A stretch of DNA of 25,472 nucleotides from NCBI GenBank assembly GCA_002691245.1, contig NZHH01000026.1:1-25472 (forward strand), written 5' to 3'. A program made the translations under genes and the position numbers. A model generated the notes under the pieces. That model saw only the letters and a list, made by a program, of their open reading frames with translations. It did not search any database and had not been told where the DNA came from. This document shows, piece by piece, positions 15,646-23,851 of the stretch. Within the stretch, counting starts at the first letter, position 1; the number at the start of each line of letters is the position of its first letter. Source of the stretch: Methylaequor sp002691245. Lineage in GTDB: Bacteria; Pseudomonadota; Alphaproteobacteria; Methylaequorales; Methylaequoraceae.

Positions 15646-17427
15646 TTAGTAAACTCTTGCTTTGGGTTCAATAGTTTTTATTTCTTTTGAATTTGTTTTT
15701 AAATTTACTTTTCTATAGGTAGTCGAAGCTTTGCCTTTATTATTAATTGATATCATAGAATGCTTCATCCATTTTTTATCATCCCTGATTTTGTAATCAA
15801 TTCTCGAATGAGCACCTCTACTTTCTTTTCTGTTTAAAGCACTTTCGATACTTACAATTGATTGTAATAACAAGTTTTTTAGNTCTAGNGCTTCGATAAC
15901 TTCAGTATTCCATATCAAACTTTTATCTGAGATGTTTATTTCTTCAAAATCAAGCAGGAGTGATAAGAGTTTAGACCTTCCTTCTTTCATTTTTTTCTCT
16001 GATCTGTAAACTGGACAAAAATTCTGCATGGTGTGTTGCATTTCAAGACGAATTGCTGCAACACTTTTTTTACCATTTGAGTTTCTCACTTTTTCAAATT
16101 CATGTATTATTCTCTCGACAGAATNTTTATTAATCTTTGGATTTTTTGATTTTTTCTTTATTATTTGTGAGCATCTGTCTGCCGCAGATTTTCCAAAAAC
16201 TACTAAATCTAGTAGTGAATTTGAACCAAGTCTGTTTGCCCCATGAACTGATACACATGCTGCTTCACCAATTGACATCAAACCAGGAATAACCTTATCT
16301 TCTCCTGCTGTATTAGTAAATAAAACTTCACCATGAATATTCGTAGGTATACCTCCCATATTGTAGTGAACGGTAGGTTGAACTGGAATTGGTTTCTTTC
16401 TAACATCAACTCCTGCAAAAATCTTCGCAGACTCCGTAATGCCAGGAAGTTTCTCTTGCAAAACTTTAGGATCAAGATGGTGTAAGTTAAGATGAATATG
16501 ATCTTTTCTAGGCCCACATCCCCTACCTTCCATTATTTCAGTAGTCATGGATCTTGAAACAACGTCTCTGCTTGCTAAATCTTTTGCATTCGGTGCGTAC
16601 CTTTCCATAAATCGTTCGCCTTTAGAATTTGTAAGATAACCTCCTTCACCTCTAGCCCCTTCGGTGATCAGCACTCCCACACCATAAATACCGGTAGGAT
16701 GGAATTGAGTAAATTCCATGTCTTGCAGAGGAAGTCCTGCACGTAAAACCATTCCTCCTCCGTCACCGGTGCAAGTGTGTGCTGAGGTACATGAAAAATA
16801 TGCTCTACCGTAGCCACCAGTTGCTAATATAACCATTTTAGCTGAAAAAATATAAAATTTTCCATCATGAAGGTTAAAGGNTAGGACCCCATTGCATTCA
16901 TTTTTTTCGTTCATGATTAAGTCTATTGCAAAGTATTCAATAAAAAAGTCAGCATTATTTGATAATGATTGTTGATAAAGTGTATGAAGCATGGCATGTC
17001 CGGTTCGGTCAGCAGCAGCACAGGTTCTTTGAGCAATCCCTTCACCAAAATGTGTTGTCATGCCACCAAAGGGTCTTTGATAAATTTTACCTTTTTCAGT
17101 CCTAGAAAATGGAACTCCAAAATGCTCNAGTTCAATTACAGCTTTTGGTGCTTCTTTACACATAAACGCGATTGCATCTTGATCTCCTAGCCAATCNGAN
17201 CCTTTTACGGTATCATACATATGCCATTTCCAGTCGTCTTCTCCCATGTTTCCGAGTGCAGCGCTTATTCCACCTTGCGCAGCAACTGTGTGACTTCTAG
17301 TTGGAAATACTTTGGATATACAAGCTGTTTTTAGTCCCGAAGATGCGCAGCCCATCACAGCCCTAAGCCCAGAACCACCGGCACCGACAACTACTACGTC
17401 AAAATCTAATGTTTCAATATCCTTCAT
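15646..17427 (-). CDS. sdhA: Succinate dehydrogenase flavoprotein subunit
   Basis: This is the catalytic subunit of complex II, oxidising succinate to fumarate with covalently bound FAD. The 593 residues match the family. The dinucleotide fold GAGGSG is at 15-20. The FAD-linking histidine is H46 in RSHTVAAQGG. The substrate-site residues are H243 (FHPTGIYG) with E256 and R259 in TEGARGEGGY. Seven N bases fall in the gene; the pair of undefined residues at 76-77 (TVKxxDWLG) lies where G-S is expected. The ATG overlaps the sdhD stop as ATGA at 17424-17427. Confidence 0.98.
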   Translation of the reverse strand: MKDIETLDFDVVVVGAGGSGLRAVMGCASSGLKTACISKVFPTRSHTVAAQGGISAALGNMGEDDWKWHMYDTVKXXDWLGDQDAIAFMCKEAPKAVIEXEHFGVPFSRTEKGKIYQRPFGGMTTHFGEGIAQRTCAAADRTGHAMLHTLYQQSLSNNADFFIEYFAIDLIMNEKNECNGVLXFNLHDGKFYIFSAKMVILATGGYGRAYFSCTSAHTCTGDGGGMVLRAGLPLQDMEFTQFHPTGIYGVGVLITEGARGEGGYLTNSKGERFMERYAPNAKDLASRDVVSRSMTTEIMEGRGCGPRKDHIHLNLHHLDPKVLQEKLPGITESAKIFAGVDVRKKPIPVQPTVHYNMGGIPTNIHGEVLFTNTAGEDKVIPGLMSIGEAACVSVHGANRLGSNSLLDLVVFGKSAADRCSQIIKKKSKNPKINKXSVERIIHEFEKVRNSNGKKSVAAIRLEMQHTMQNFCPVYRSEKKMKEGRSKLLSLLLDFEEINISDKSLIWNTEVIEXLXLKNLLLQSIVSIESALNRKESRGAHSRIDYKIRDDKKWMKHSMISINNKGKASTTYRKVNLKTNSKEIKTIEPKARVY

Positions 17428-17759
17428 AACAATAATAATTTGATTAAACTAAATATTGTTATAAAGAATAGAACTGCAAAGAAAAAGTTTTTTATTAGTA
17501 AAATTTTATCCTTAACCTTCTGGTCATGAAAGTAATCATCAATAATTGAACTTAAACCTATGTTGGAATGCAAAAAGATAGTAACAAATAAAATTAACAC
17601 AGCTAGTGCGTTAACGTAATCATTAAACCAAAGAACAACAACTTCGTAATTATTGAACTCTAAATCAATTGCTGAATAAAGGGTGTATAAAGAAGAAATT
17701 AAGAACATAATTGCAAAAATTTTTTGGAGTAACCATTTTGATGTATAATCAATTTTCAT
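17424..17759 (-). CDS. sdhD: Succinate dehydrogenase membrane anchor subunit
   Basis: This is the small membrane anchor of complex II that helps bind haem b and quinone. The start is ATG at 17757-17759, overlapping the sdhC stop as ATGA. The frame is open further upstream, but that stretch lies antisense-free inside sdhC and does not resemble the family. The resulting 111 residues have three hydrophobic segments (about 9-30, 50-72 and 86-111). The haem-ligand pattern H64 followed by D75-Y76 keeps the exact +11/+12 spacing seen in E. coli SdhD. Overall sequence is poorly conserved, as is normal for this subunit. Confidence 0.9.
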   Translation of the reverse strand: MKIDYTSKWLLQKIFAIMFLISSLYTLYSAIDLEFNNYEVVVLWFNDYVNALAVLILFVTIFLHSNIGLSSIIDDYFHDQKVKDKILLIKNFFFAVLFFITIFSLIKLLLL

Positions 17760-18142
17760 GAGAAAAGACCAATCAGTATTGAAAAACTTACACTTGATAT
17801 CAAAGAAAAAATAATAACAACGTATCCAAATATGGCAGAGGATCTGTTTTCTAAAAAAAATCCAAAATCCCAAAAAATATGCCGTATCCCATTCAGTAAA
17901 TGGTATGAAAAACCAAGCAATGTTAAAAAAAGGATAATTTTTAAAGGTATAGTATTTAATATTTCAATAAACAACAAAAAGTATACCTCCCCCAATGTAA
18001 TGCAAAGAAGACCTGAAACTAAGATAATTAAAGAAAAATTTAGAGCAAAACCTGTAACTCTGTGAGATATAGACAAAAGTGAGGTGATCTGAGGTTTATA
18101 TATTTGAAGATGGGGTGAAATTGGTAAGTCTTCTTTTTTCAT
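17756..18142 (-). CDS. sdhC: Succinate dehydrogenase cytochrome b556 subunit
   Basis: This is the larger membrane anchor of complex II. The 128 residues start with the family signature LPISPHLQIYKPQ at 6-18, followed by SLLSISHRVTGFAL. Three transmembrane segments lie at about 31-52, 62-83 and 103-127. Haem ligand H81 and the second conserved H88 in YHLLNGIRHIFWD keep the 7-residue spacing of the family. It overlaps both neighbours by 4 nt (ATGA), upstream with the MaoC hydratase gene and downstream with sdhD. Confidence 0.96.
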   Translation of the reverse strand: MKKEDLPISPHLQIYKPQITSLLSISHRVTGFALNFSLIILVSGLLCITLGEVYFLLFIEILNTIPLKIILFLTLLGFSYHLLNGIRHIFWDFGFFLENRSSAIFGYVVIIFSLISSVSFSILIGLFS

Positions 18143-19185
18143 TTTTTTATGTCAGGTATTAATACAGAATATTCTAAGTCAAGAACAATGTTATCTGTTA
18201 GGTTGTTTTTATCGGGAAAAGTCATGTCTGAATTATTTTTGGAAGCAAGAGTTCTGATCATCATGCTACCAAAGGAATCAGTTAATTTTTCTTTTTTAAT
18301 AATTTTTGACCAAGCGTAAATTGTATCACCTGAGAAAGTTGGAGATGAATGTTTGCCATTATGTATTGCTGAAACTTTAAATGTATTTGCAAAACCATTA
18401 CAACTTATAGCTCTTGCTAAAGAGATAATATACCCTCCATAAATTATTCTTTTACCAAATCTTCCATTTTTCTCGATATGATGATTGAAATGTACTCTTG
18501 CATTATTTTGATATAAACGCGTTGCGAGCTGATGTTCAGCCTCCTCAATTGTTTGACCATCAAGATGATGAATTTCTTCTCCTTCTTCAAAGTCTCTAAA
18601 ATAAAATGGACTCCCAGATATTTCTGATGACCAGTTTTCTAAATTAAGGTTCTGAGGCACAACAAATTCTGACGTTTCAACTTTTTTTGGTAAATTGGGA
18701 ATGATATTTTCAAAAGATTTTATCATTCCCTCTTTCCTTTTTCTCATCATTAACCATCTAAAATAAGTCAAAACAACTTCTCCATTTTGATTAGTTCCAA
18801 CTGATTTAACGTATACCGTCCCTGTCTTTGCATTTGAATTTTCTTTAAGACCAATAATTTTTGAGCTAGCGCTTATAGTGTCACCAACATATGCAGGTTT
18901 GTTAAAAACAACTCCAGCGTAACCAAGGTTAGCAATAGCATTTAAAGATAAATCTGGAACAGTTCGTCCAAAAACAAGGTGAAATAATAAAATATCATCT
19001 ACAGGCATCTTTACAAAACCAATTTCTTTAGAAAACTTTATTGAATAGTTTAATGGAAATCTACTTCCTGTTGTTGACAGGTATATAGAAACGTCTCCCT
19101 CAGTTATTGTTCTTGGAACACTATGTTCTATCTCTTCATTTACGTTGTAGTCTTCAAAGTATCGACTCTTAAAATTTTTGTTCAT
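18139..19185 (-). CDS. MaoC-family double-hotdog hydratase, mesaconyl-CoA hydratase-like
   Basis: This 348-residue protein has two MaoC-type hotdog halves (about 10-155 and 190-345). Stretches such as TVPDLSLNAIANLGYA (75-90), GLKENSNAKTGTVYV (112-126) and IEEAEHQLATRLYQN strongly resemble, from memory, alphaproteobacterial mesaconyl-CoA (beta-methylmalyl-CoA) hydratase Mch of the ethylmalonyl-CoA pathway. The probable catalytic histidine of the second half is H232 in ARVHFN; the first half lacks an obvious equivalent, as is usual in tandem MaoC enzymes. ATGA overlaps with asd upstream and sdhC downstream make it part of that operon. No other ethylmalonyl-CoA pathway gene is in the window, so substrate is inferred; a different acyl-CoA hydratase role is possible. 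Confidence 0.75.
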   Translation of the reverse strand: MNKNFKSRYFEDYNVNEEIEHSVPRTITEGDVSIYLSTTGSRFPLNYSIKFSKEIGFVKMPVDDILLFHLVFGRTVPDLSLNAIANLGYAGVVFNKPAYVGDTISASSKIIGLKENSNAKTGTVYVKSVGTNQNGEVVLTYFRWLMMRKRKEGMIKSFENIIPNLPKKVETSEFVVPQNLNLENWSSEISGSPFYFRDFEEGEEIHHLDGQTIEEAEHQLATRLYQNNARVHFNHHIEKNGRFGKRIIYGGYIISLARAISCNGFANTFKVSAIHNGKHSSPTFSGDTIYAWSKIIKKEKLTDSFGSMMIRTLASKNNSDMTFPDKNNLTDNIVLDLEYSVLIPDIKK

Positions 19186-20195
19186 ATAATTTTTTTTCTC
19201 AATAGTAATTCTGCAATTTGCACAGTATTTAAGGCAGCACCTTTTCTAAGATTGTCAGCAACAACCCATAACCCAAGTGATTTTTTATTAATTCCAGCTC
19301 TCATTCGACTAACAAATACATCATCTTCGCCAGCTGATTCATCTGGTGTTACGTAGCCACCATTCATTCTTTTGTCTACTAAAGACAAACCAGACATTTT
19401 TTTAATTTTAGTTGTAAGTTTTTTTAGATCAACTATTTTTTCTGTTTCTACATAAATTGATTCTCCATGACCTACAAACACTGGAACTCTTACACATGTA
19501 GAAAATATTTCAATATTTGAGTTAATAATTTTTCTAGTCTCTTCGATCATTTTATTTTCTTCTTTTGTATTTCCGTCATCTAAGAAATCATCGATATGAG
19601 GTATAAGATTAAATGCAATTCTTTTGGTAAATTCCTTTGGAATTAATGGTTTATTTTTGTAAACGTCCAGTGTTTGGTGAAAAAGTTCATCCATGGCAGA
19701 TTTACCTGCACCAGAGGTGGATTGATAAGTTGAAACAATTATTTTTTTTATCTTAAAAAGATCGTGAATTGGTTTAAGAGCAACTAACATTTGAATGGTT
19801 GAACAATTTGGATTTGCAATAATTTTTTTTTTTGCATTGCAAATTTCCTCAGGGTTTACTTCTGGTACAATTAAAGGAACATCCTTTTTCATTCTGAAGT
19901 GAGATGTGTTGTCAATAACAAATGCACCACTCTTTGTTGCCTTTGGGACAAATTTTTCTGAAATTTTTGAACCTGGTGATGAAAGAACGATATTAATATC
20001 ATTAAATTTAAATTTATCTAAAGATTGGACAATGACTTCCTTACTTTCTCCAAAGTATATTTTTGTTCCCTTTGATTTATCAGAAGCTAAAGCATAAATT
20101 TTATTGTAAGGAAATTTTCTTGAATCAAGTATGTTAAGAATTTCCCTGCCAACGTTTCCAGTAGCGCCAACAACAGCGATATTATATTTTTTCAT
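19182..20195 (-). CDS. asd: Aspartate-semialdehyde dehydrogenase
   Basis: It reduces aspartyl phosphate to aspartate semialdehyde, the branch point for lysine/diaminopimelate, threonine and methionine. The 337 residues show GATGNVG at 10-16, catalytic cysteine C131 in ANPNCSTIQ, the Q157-containing STYQSTSGAG, and acid/base histidine H243 in VFVGHGESI. Its ATG lies 14 nt inside the end of leuB, and its TGA overlaps the ATG of the MaoC gene. Linkage to leuCDB is common in alphaproteobacteria. Confidence 0.97.
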   Translation of the reverse strand: MKKYNIAVVGATGNVGREILNILDSRKFPYNKIYALASDKSKGTKIYFGESKEVIVQSLDKFKFNDINIVLSSPGSKISEKFVPKATKSGAFVIDNTSHFRMKKDVPLIVPEVNPEEICNAKKKIIANPNCSTIQMLVALKPIHDLFKIKKIIVSTYQSTSGAGKSAMDELFHQTLDVYKNKPLIPKEFTKRIAFNLIPHIDDFLDDGNTKEENKMIEETRKIINSNIEIFSTCVRVPVFVGHGESIYVETEKIVDLKKLTTKIKKMSGLSLVDKRMNGGYVTPDESAGEDDVFVSRMRAGINKKSLGLWVVADNLRKGAALNTVQIAELLLRKKII

Positions 20196-21288
20196 TTTCT
20201 AATTCCTTTATTACTTCATCACCCATTTGACTTGTTGATATTTCCCTGGATCCATTACTTGAAATATCTTTTGTCCTAAAATTTTTAGATAAAACTGAAC
20301 TAACTGCTTTATTGATCAGTTCATACAAAATTTGGTTATTAAAAGAATATTTAAACATCATGCCTACACTCAAGATCATAGCCAATGGATTGCATATACC
20401 TTTACCTGCGATATCAGGAGCTGATCCGTGAACCGGCTCATACATAGCTTTTTTTTCACCACTCTTTGTAAATCCAATAGAGGCAGAAGGAAGCATGCCT
20501 AATGAACCTGTAAGCATTGATGCACAATCAGATAAAATATCACCAAACATATTAGTCGTAACGATCACATCAAACTGCTTTGGATTTCTGACTAATTGCA
20601 TAGCTGCATTATCAACGTACATGTGTGAAAGATCAACATCTGGAAATTTTCTTGAAGTTTTAGTCACCACATCTCGCCAAAGCTCTGTAGACTCAAGAAC
20701 ATTAGCCTTGTCAATCGAACACAATTTTTTTGATCTATTCATTGCCGTTTCAAAAGCAACTTCGGCAATGCGTTCAATCTCATATGAAGTGTATGATAGT
20801 GTGTTAAAACCTCTTAAATTGTTTTTATCTATTTTTTCAACCCCTCGGGGTTCACCAAAATAAATTCCACCAGTCAACTCTCTTATTATCAAAATATCTA
20901 AACCCTTGATTATCTCGGGCTTAAGACTTGAAGCATTTATTAATGAGTCAAAAACTATAGCAGGCCTAAAATTTGCAAATAAATCTAACTCTTTTCTTAT
21001 TTTAAGAAGTCCTCTTTCTGGTCTATTCTCGAATTTCATCTTTTCCCATTTTGGTCCTCCAACAGCTCCTAAAATTATTGCATCAGACTTTTGAAGACGA
21101 TTTAATGTTTCATCGGTAAGTGGTAAACCAAATTTGTCTATTGATTCTCCTCCAACATGTTCAGTTGTGAGTTCAATGTTAAGCTTGAATTGTTGGGTAA
21201 TCCAGTTAATTACCTTAATTGCTTCTTCTGATATTTCTTGTCCTATTCCATCACCAGGAAGTATGGAGATATTTGATTTTTTTTTCAT
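20182..21288 (-). CDS. leuB: 3-Isopropylmalate dehydrogenase
   Basis: It oxidatively decarboxylates 3-isopropylmalate to 2-ketoisocaproate in leucine synthesis. The 368 residues show the N-terminal ILPGDGIGQEI at 9-19, IRELTGGIYFGEPRG near 135-149, FGDILSDCASMLTGSLGMLPSAS and the NAD-binding loop YEPVHGSAPDIAGKG. All are characteristic of LeuB rather than isocitrate or tartrate dehydrogenase. It starts with ATG 28 nt after leuD, with no strong ribosome site, and overlaps asd by 14 nt. Confidence 0.97.
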   Translation of the reverse strand: MKKKSNISILPGDGIGQEISEEAIKVINWITQQFKLNIELTTEHVGGESIDKFGLPLTDETLNRLQKSDAIILGAVGGPKWEKMKFENRPERGLLKIRKELDLFANFRPAIVFDSLINASSLKPEIIKGLDILIIRELTGGIYFGEPRGVEKIDKNNLRGFNTLSYTSYEIERIAEVAFETAMNRSKKLCSIDKANVLESTELWRDVVTKTSRKFPDVDLSHMYVDNAAMQLVRNPKQFDVIVTTNMFGDILSDCASMLTGSLGMLPSASIGFTKSGEKKAMYEPVHGSAPDIAGKGICNPLAMILSVGMMFKYSFNNQILYELINKAVSSVLSKNFRTKDISSNGSREISTSQMGDEVIKELENEKI

Positions 21289-21306
21289 TATATTTCTGAA
21301 TGTATT

Positions 21307-21331
21307 AAAAAGCTGGTTAAAGAGTTAACCA
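21307..21331 (-). terminator. Weak terminator-like hairpin at the leuD 3' end
   Basis: On the minus strand a 7-bp perfect stem, TGGTTAA-CTCT-TTAACCA (21314-21331), is followed two bases later by T5 (21307-21311). The stem includes the leuD stop codon and lies directly before leuB. Only two of seven pairs are GC, so it may pause or be an RNA processing site more than a strong stop. Confidence 0.35.
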
Positions 21332-21922
21332 TGATTTTGATTTGATAACTTTTTCTTCATAAATATCTATTTTTTTAGAATTTTTCATTGTCAAAGCAAT
21401 ATCATCTAGACCCTCTAAAAGACATTTCTTCCTGAATGAATCTACATCAAAATTTATTATCGTTTTATTCTCGGTTGTAATTTTTTGCTCTTTTAGGTCA
21501 ACAGAAATCAATTTTTTATCTTTTGCTTCTGTCAATAAATAATCTGTATACCTTTTCTCTAACTTTATAGGAAGGATTCCGTTTTTAAAACAGTTATTAT
21601 AAAAAATATCTGCAAAACTCGGGGCGATAATGCATCTAAAACCAAAATCAAGCAAAGACCATGGAGCATGCTCTCTGCTACTCCCGCAACCAAAGTTTTC
21701 ACCTGCAATTAAAATTTTTGAATCTTTATAATATTCCCAGTTTAAAACGAAATCATTTTTCATATTTCCATTTAAATCGTATCTTAATTCGTGAAAAAGA
21801 TTTTTACCTAATCCAGATCTTTTGATGGTTTTTAAAAACTGTTTTGGTATGATCATATCCGTATCTACGTTTATCATTGGAAGTGGTGCTGCTTTTCCTT
21901 TAAGGAAGTCGAATTTTTGCAT
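21317..21922 (-). CDS. leuD: 3-Isopropylmalate dehydratase small subunit
   Basis: This is the swivel-domain subunit that partners LeuC to isomerise 2- to 3-isopropylmalate. It has 201 residues. Visible are the opening INVDTDMIIPKQFLK at 17-31, and the substrate loop GCGSSREHAPW at 78-88, the family hallmark. The ATG overlaps the leuC TAA by one base (TAATG), giving tight subunit coupling. The last codons form part of a hairpin (see 21307-21331). Confidence 0.97.
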   Translation of the reverse strand: MQKFDFLKGKAAPLPMINVDTDMIIPKQFLKTIKRSGLGKNLFHELRYDLNGNMKNDFVLNWEYYKDSKILIAGENFGCGSSREHAPWSLLDFGFRCIIAPSFADIFYNNCFKNGILPIKLEKRYTDYLLTEAKDKKLISVDLKEQKITTENKTIINFDVDSFRKKCLLEGLDDIALTMKNSKKIDIYEEKVIKSKSWLTL

Positions 21923-23316
21923 TAGATGTCTTCCACTAGACTGAGTTTTCCTTTAATTGCTGTAGCAGCAGCTACAGCTGGGCTTACAAGATGTGTTCTT
22001 CCTTCTCTGCCTTGTCTTCCTTCAAAATTTCTATTTGAAGTTGATGCACACCTTTCCTTAGGCTTTAATTGATCAGGATTCATTGCTAGACACATTGAAC
22101 ATCCTGGCTCTCTCCAGTCAAATCCTGCATTTATTAAAATCTTATCTATTCCCTCTTTTTCGGCTTGTTGTTTTACTAATCCAGACCCTGGAACTATCAT
22201 AGAGTTTACAGTGACCTTTTTCCCTTTTACAACCTTCGCTACTTCTCGTAAATCTTCAATTCTTCCGTTGGTGCAAGAACCAATAAAAACTCTGTCAATT
22301 TTTATGTCTTTAATTTTCTGCTTAGGTTTAAGTCCCATGTATTCTAATGACCGTTTAATAGCATTTCTTCTATTCAGATCTTTAACATCTTTAGGGTCAG
22401 GAATTTTTCCATTTATAGGTGCTATATCCTGAGGACTGGTTCCCCATGTAACTTGGGGTTCGATTGAACTAGCTTTGATTTCAACTTCTTTATCGTATCT
22501 TGACTCTTGGTCAGATGGTAATGTTTTCCAATAAGATATTGCCTCATTCCATTTTTCTCCTTTAGGTGCATAAGGCCTTCCTTTGATATAATCAAAAGTT
22601 TTCTGATCAGGCGCAATAAGACCTGCCCTTGCACCACCTTCAATACTCATATTACAAATTGTCATTCTTCCCTCCATTGAGAGATTTCTTATCGCTTCCC
22701 CGGAATATTCTATTACATAGCCAGTCCCACCGGCTGTTCCAATTTTCCCTATAATTTTCAAAATAACATCCTTTGATGTGACACTTGGACTCAAATTTCC
22801 TTTAACGTTTATTCTCATATTTTTAGCAGGGTTTTGAATTAATGTCTGGGTTGCCAAGACATGTTCAACTTCACTTGTGCCAATTCCAAATGCGAGAGCA
22901 CCAAAGGCTCCGTGGGTAGCTGTATGACTGTCGCCACAAACAATTGTCATACCAGGTTGAGTGATTCCTTGTTCTGGTCCAACGATATGAACAATACCTT
23001 GTCTTTTGTCAAGAAGAGGGAAAAGGTTGACTTTAAATTCTTTGCAATTATTTTCTAATGTTTCTACTTGAATTCTACTTTCTCTGTTTTTAATACCATT
23101 TGACCTGTCGCTAGTAGGGACATTATGGTCTGCAACAGCAAAAGTTTGTTTAGGTCTTCGAACAATTCTTTTACTGTTTCTTAAACCTTCAAAGGCTTGC
23201 GGGCTGGTAACTTCATGAACGAGATGCCTGTCTATATATATTAAACAAGTACCATTTTCCTGCTCATCAATTAAATGGCTATTCCAAATTTTATCAAATA
23301 AAGTTTTAGGTTCCAT
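21922..23316 (-). CDS. leuC: 3-Isopropylmalate dehydratase large subunit
   Basis: This is the [4Fe-4S] aconitase-type catalytic subunit of isopropylmalate isomerase. It has 464 residues. Cluster cysteines are C348 (GSCTNGR), C406 and C409 (PGCSMCLAMN). The N-terminal HLVHEVTSPQAFEGL at 31-45 and VCGDSHTATHGAFGA at 126-140 identify LeuC. The ATG lacks a ribosome site; TATATT lies 6 nt upstream, so it may start a new, leaderless message after rplS, though read-through from rplS is also possible across only 37 bp. Confidence 0.98.
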   Translation of the reverse strand: MEPKTLFDKIWNSHLIDEQENGTCLIYIDRHLVHEVTSPQAFEGLRNSKRIVRRPKQTFAVADHNVPTSDRSNGIKNRESRIQVETLENNCKEFKVNLFPLLDKRQGIVHIVGPEQGITQPGMTIVCGDSHTATHGAFGALAFGIGTSEVEHVLATQTLIQNPAKNMRINVKGNLSPSVTSKDVILKIIGKIGTAGGTGYVIEYSGEAIRNLSMEGRMTICNMSIEGGARAGLIAPDQKTFDYIKGRPYAPKGEKWNEAISYWKTLPSDQESRYDKEVEIKASSIEPQVTWGTSPQDIAPINGKIPDPKDVKDLNRRNAIKRSLEYMGLKPKQKIKDIKIDRVFIGSCTNGRIEDLREVAKVVKGKKVTVNSMIVPGSGLVKQQAEKEGIDKILINAGFDWREPGCSMCLAMNPDQLKPKERCASTSNRNFEGRQGREGRTHLVSPAVAAATAIKGKLSLVEDI

Positions 23317-23322
23317 ATAGTA

Positions 23323-23328
23323 AATATA
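23323..23328 (-). promoter_or_regulatory. Candidate leuC -10 box
   Basis: TATATT on the minus strand ends 6 nt before the leuC ATG, in the 37-bp rplS-leuC gap. The geometry is the same as the priA TATAAT-N6-ATG arrangement. The -35 region (CTTTTT at a 17-nt spacing) is poor. AT richness makes chance matches easy. Confidence 0.3.
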
Positions 23329-23353
23329 TAACCGAAAGAAAATCTAAAAAGTA

Positions 23354-23851
23354 TTATTTTTTTTCAATAGCGACATCTTCTTTATCACCTAAATTTTTAG
23401 ACTCGTTTATAACCCCTTCGGACGCAACTAAATTTTTTTGGATAGGGTTACTTTTATTGCCTTTAAGATCTTGATTTTTTAATTGATCATTTGTAACAGT
23501 TTTTTCTGCTATTCTAGCTGATTTCCCACTTCTTTGTCTAAGGTAATAAAGTTTTGATCTTCTTACAGCTCCGATCTTTACAACCTCAATTTTATTTATT
23601 TGGGGAGAGAATAACGGCAAGACTCTCTCAATTCCTTCGCCGTACGAGATTTTTCTTACTGTAAATGAGGAATTTAATCCCGCATTTTTTTTTGCTATAC
23701 ACACCCCCTCAAATATTTGGATTCTCTCTTTTTCACCCTCTTTGACTTTTAGGTGAACCTTAAGAGTGTCACCTGAGCTAAAAGCAGGAAGTTTTTTATT
23801 CGATTGGAGTTCATTTAGATGATTTCTTTCAAATTTTTCTAGAGTGTTCAT
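23354..23851 (-). CDS. rplS: 50S ribosomal protein L19 with extended C terminus
   Basis: L19 sits at the 30S-50S interface. The core (about 1-117) is standard: FSSGDTLKVHLKVKEG at 25-40, IQIFEGVCIAKKNAG at 44-58, SYGEGIERVLPLFSP at 69-83 and RRSKLYYLRQRSGKSARI at 97-114. The protein is 165 residues against about 115 in E. coli; residues 118-165 form a hydrophilic Asn/Lys/Glu-rich tail. A perfect AAGGAGG ribosome site (23856-23862) sits 4 nt before the ATG, the strongest in the window, and the ATG overlaps the trmD stop as ATGA. It belongs to the rpsP-rimM-trmD-rplS operon. Confidence 0.96.
   Translation of the reverse strand: MNTLEKFERNHLNELQSNKKLPAFSSGDTLKVHLKVKEGEKERIQIFEGVCIAKKNAGLNSSFTVRKISYGEGIERVLPLFSPQINKIEVVKIGAVRRSKLYYLRQRSGKSARIAEKTVTNDQLKNQDLKGNKSNPIQKNLVASEGVINESKNLGDKEDVAIEKK

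Larger units (their letters stand above)
12124..17200. other. Cluster of ambiguous bases (N)
   Basis: I count 31 N positions, all between these limits: 5 in nadC, 15 in zapE, 4 in sdhB and 7 in sdhA. None occur in the flanking 12 kb to the left or 8 kb to the right, and none in nadA (12888-13832). They are isolated single positions, with one pair at 15319-15320, and do not interrupt the frames. They look like low-coverage or mixed-population calls rather than biology. Confidence 0.95.

Noticed and set aside
17760..17873. Longer upstream start for sdhD (149 residues)
   Set aside because: The extra 38 residues overlap sdhC in another frame and do not match the family; the ATG at 17759 gives a normal length and an ATGA overlap like its neighbours.
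20495..20863. 122-codon open frame on the plus strand inside leuB
   Set aside because: It is wholly antisense to a clearly conserved leuB, shows no recognisable motif, and has no upstream signals.
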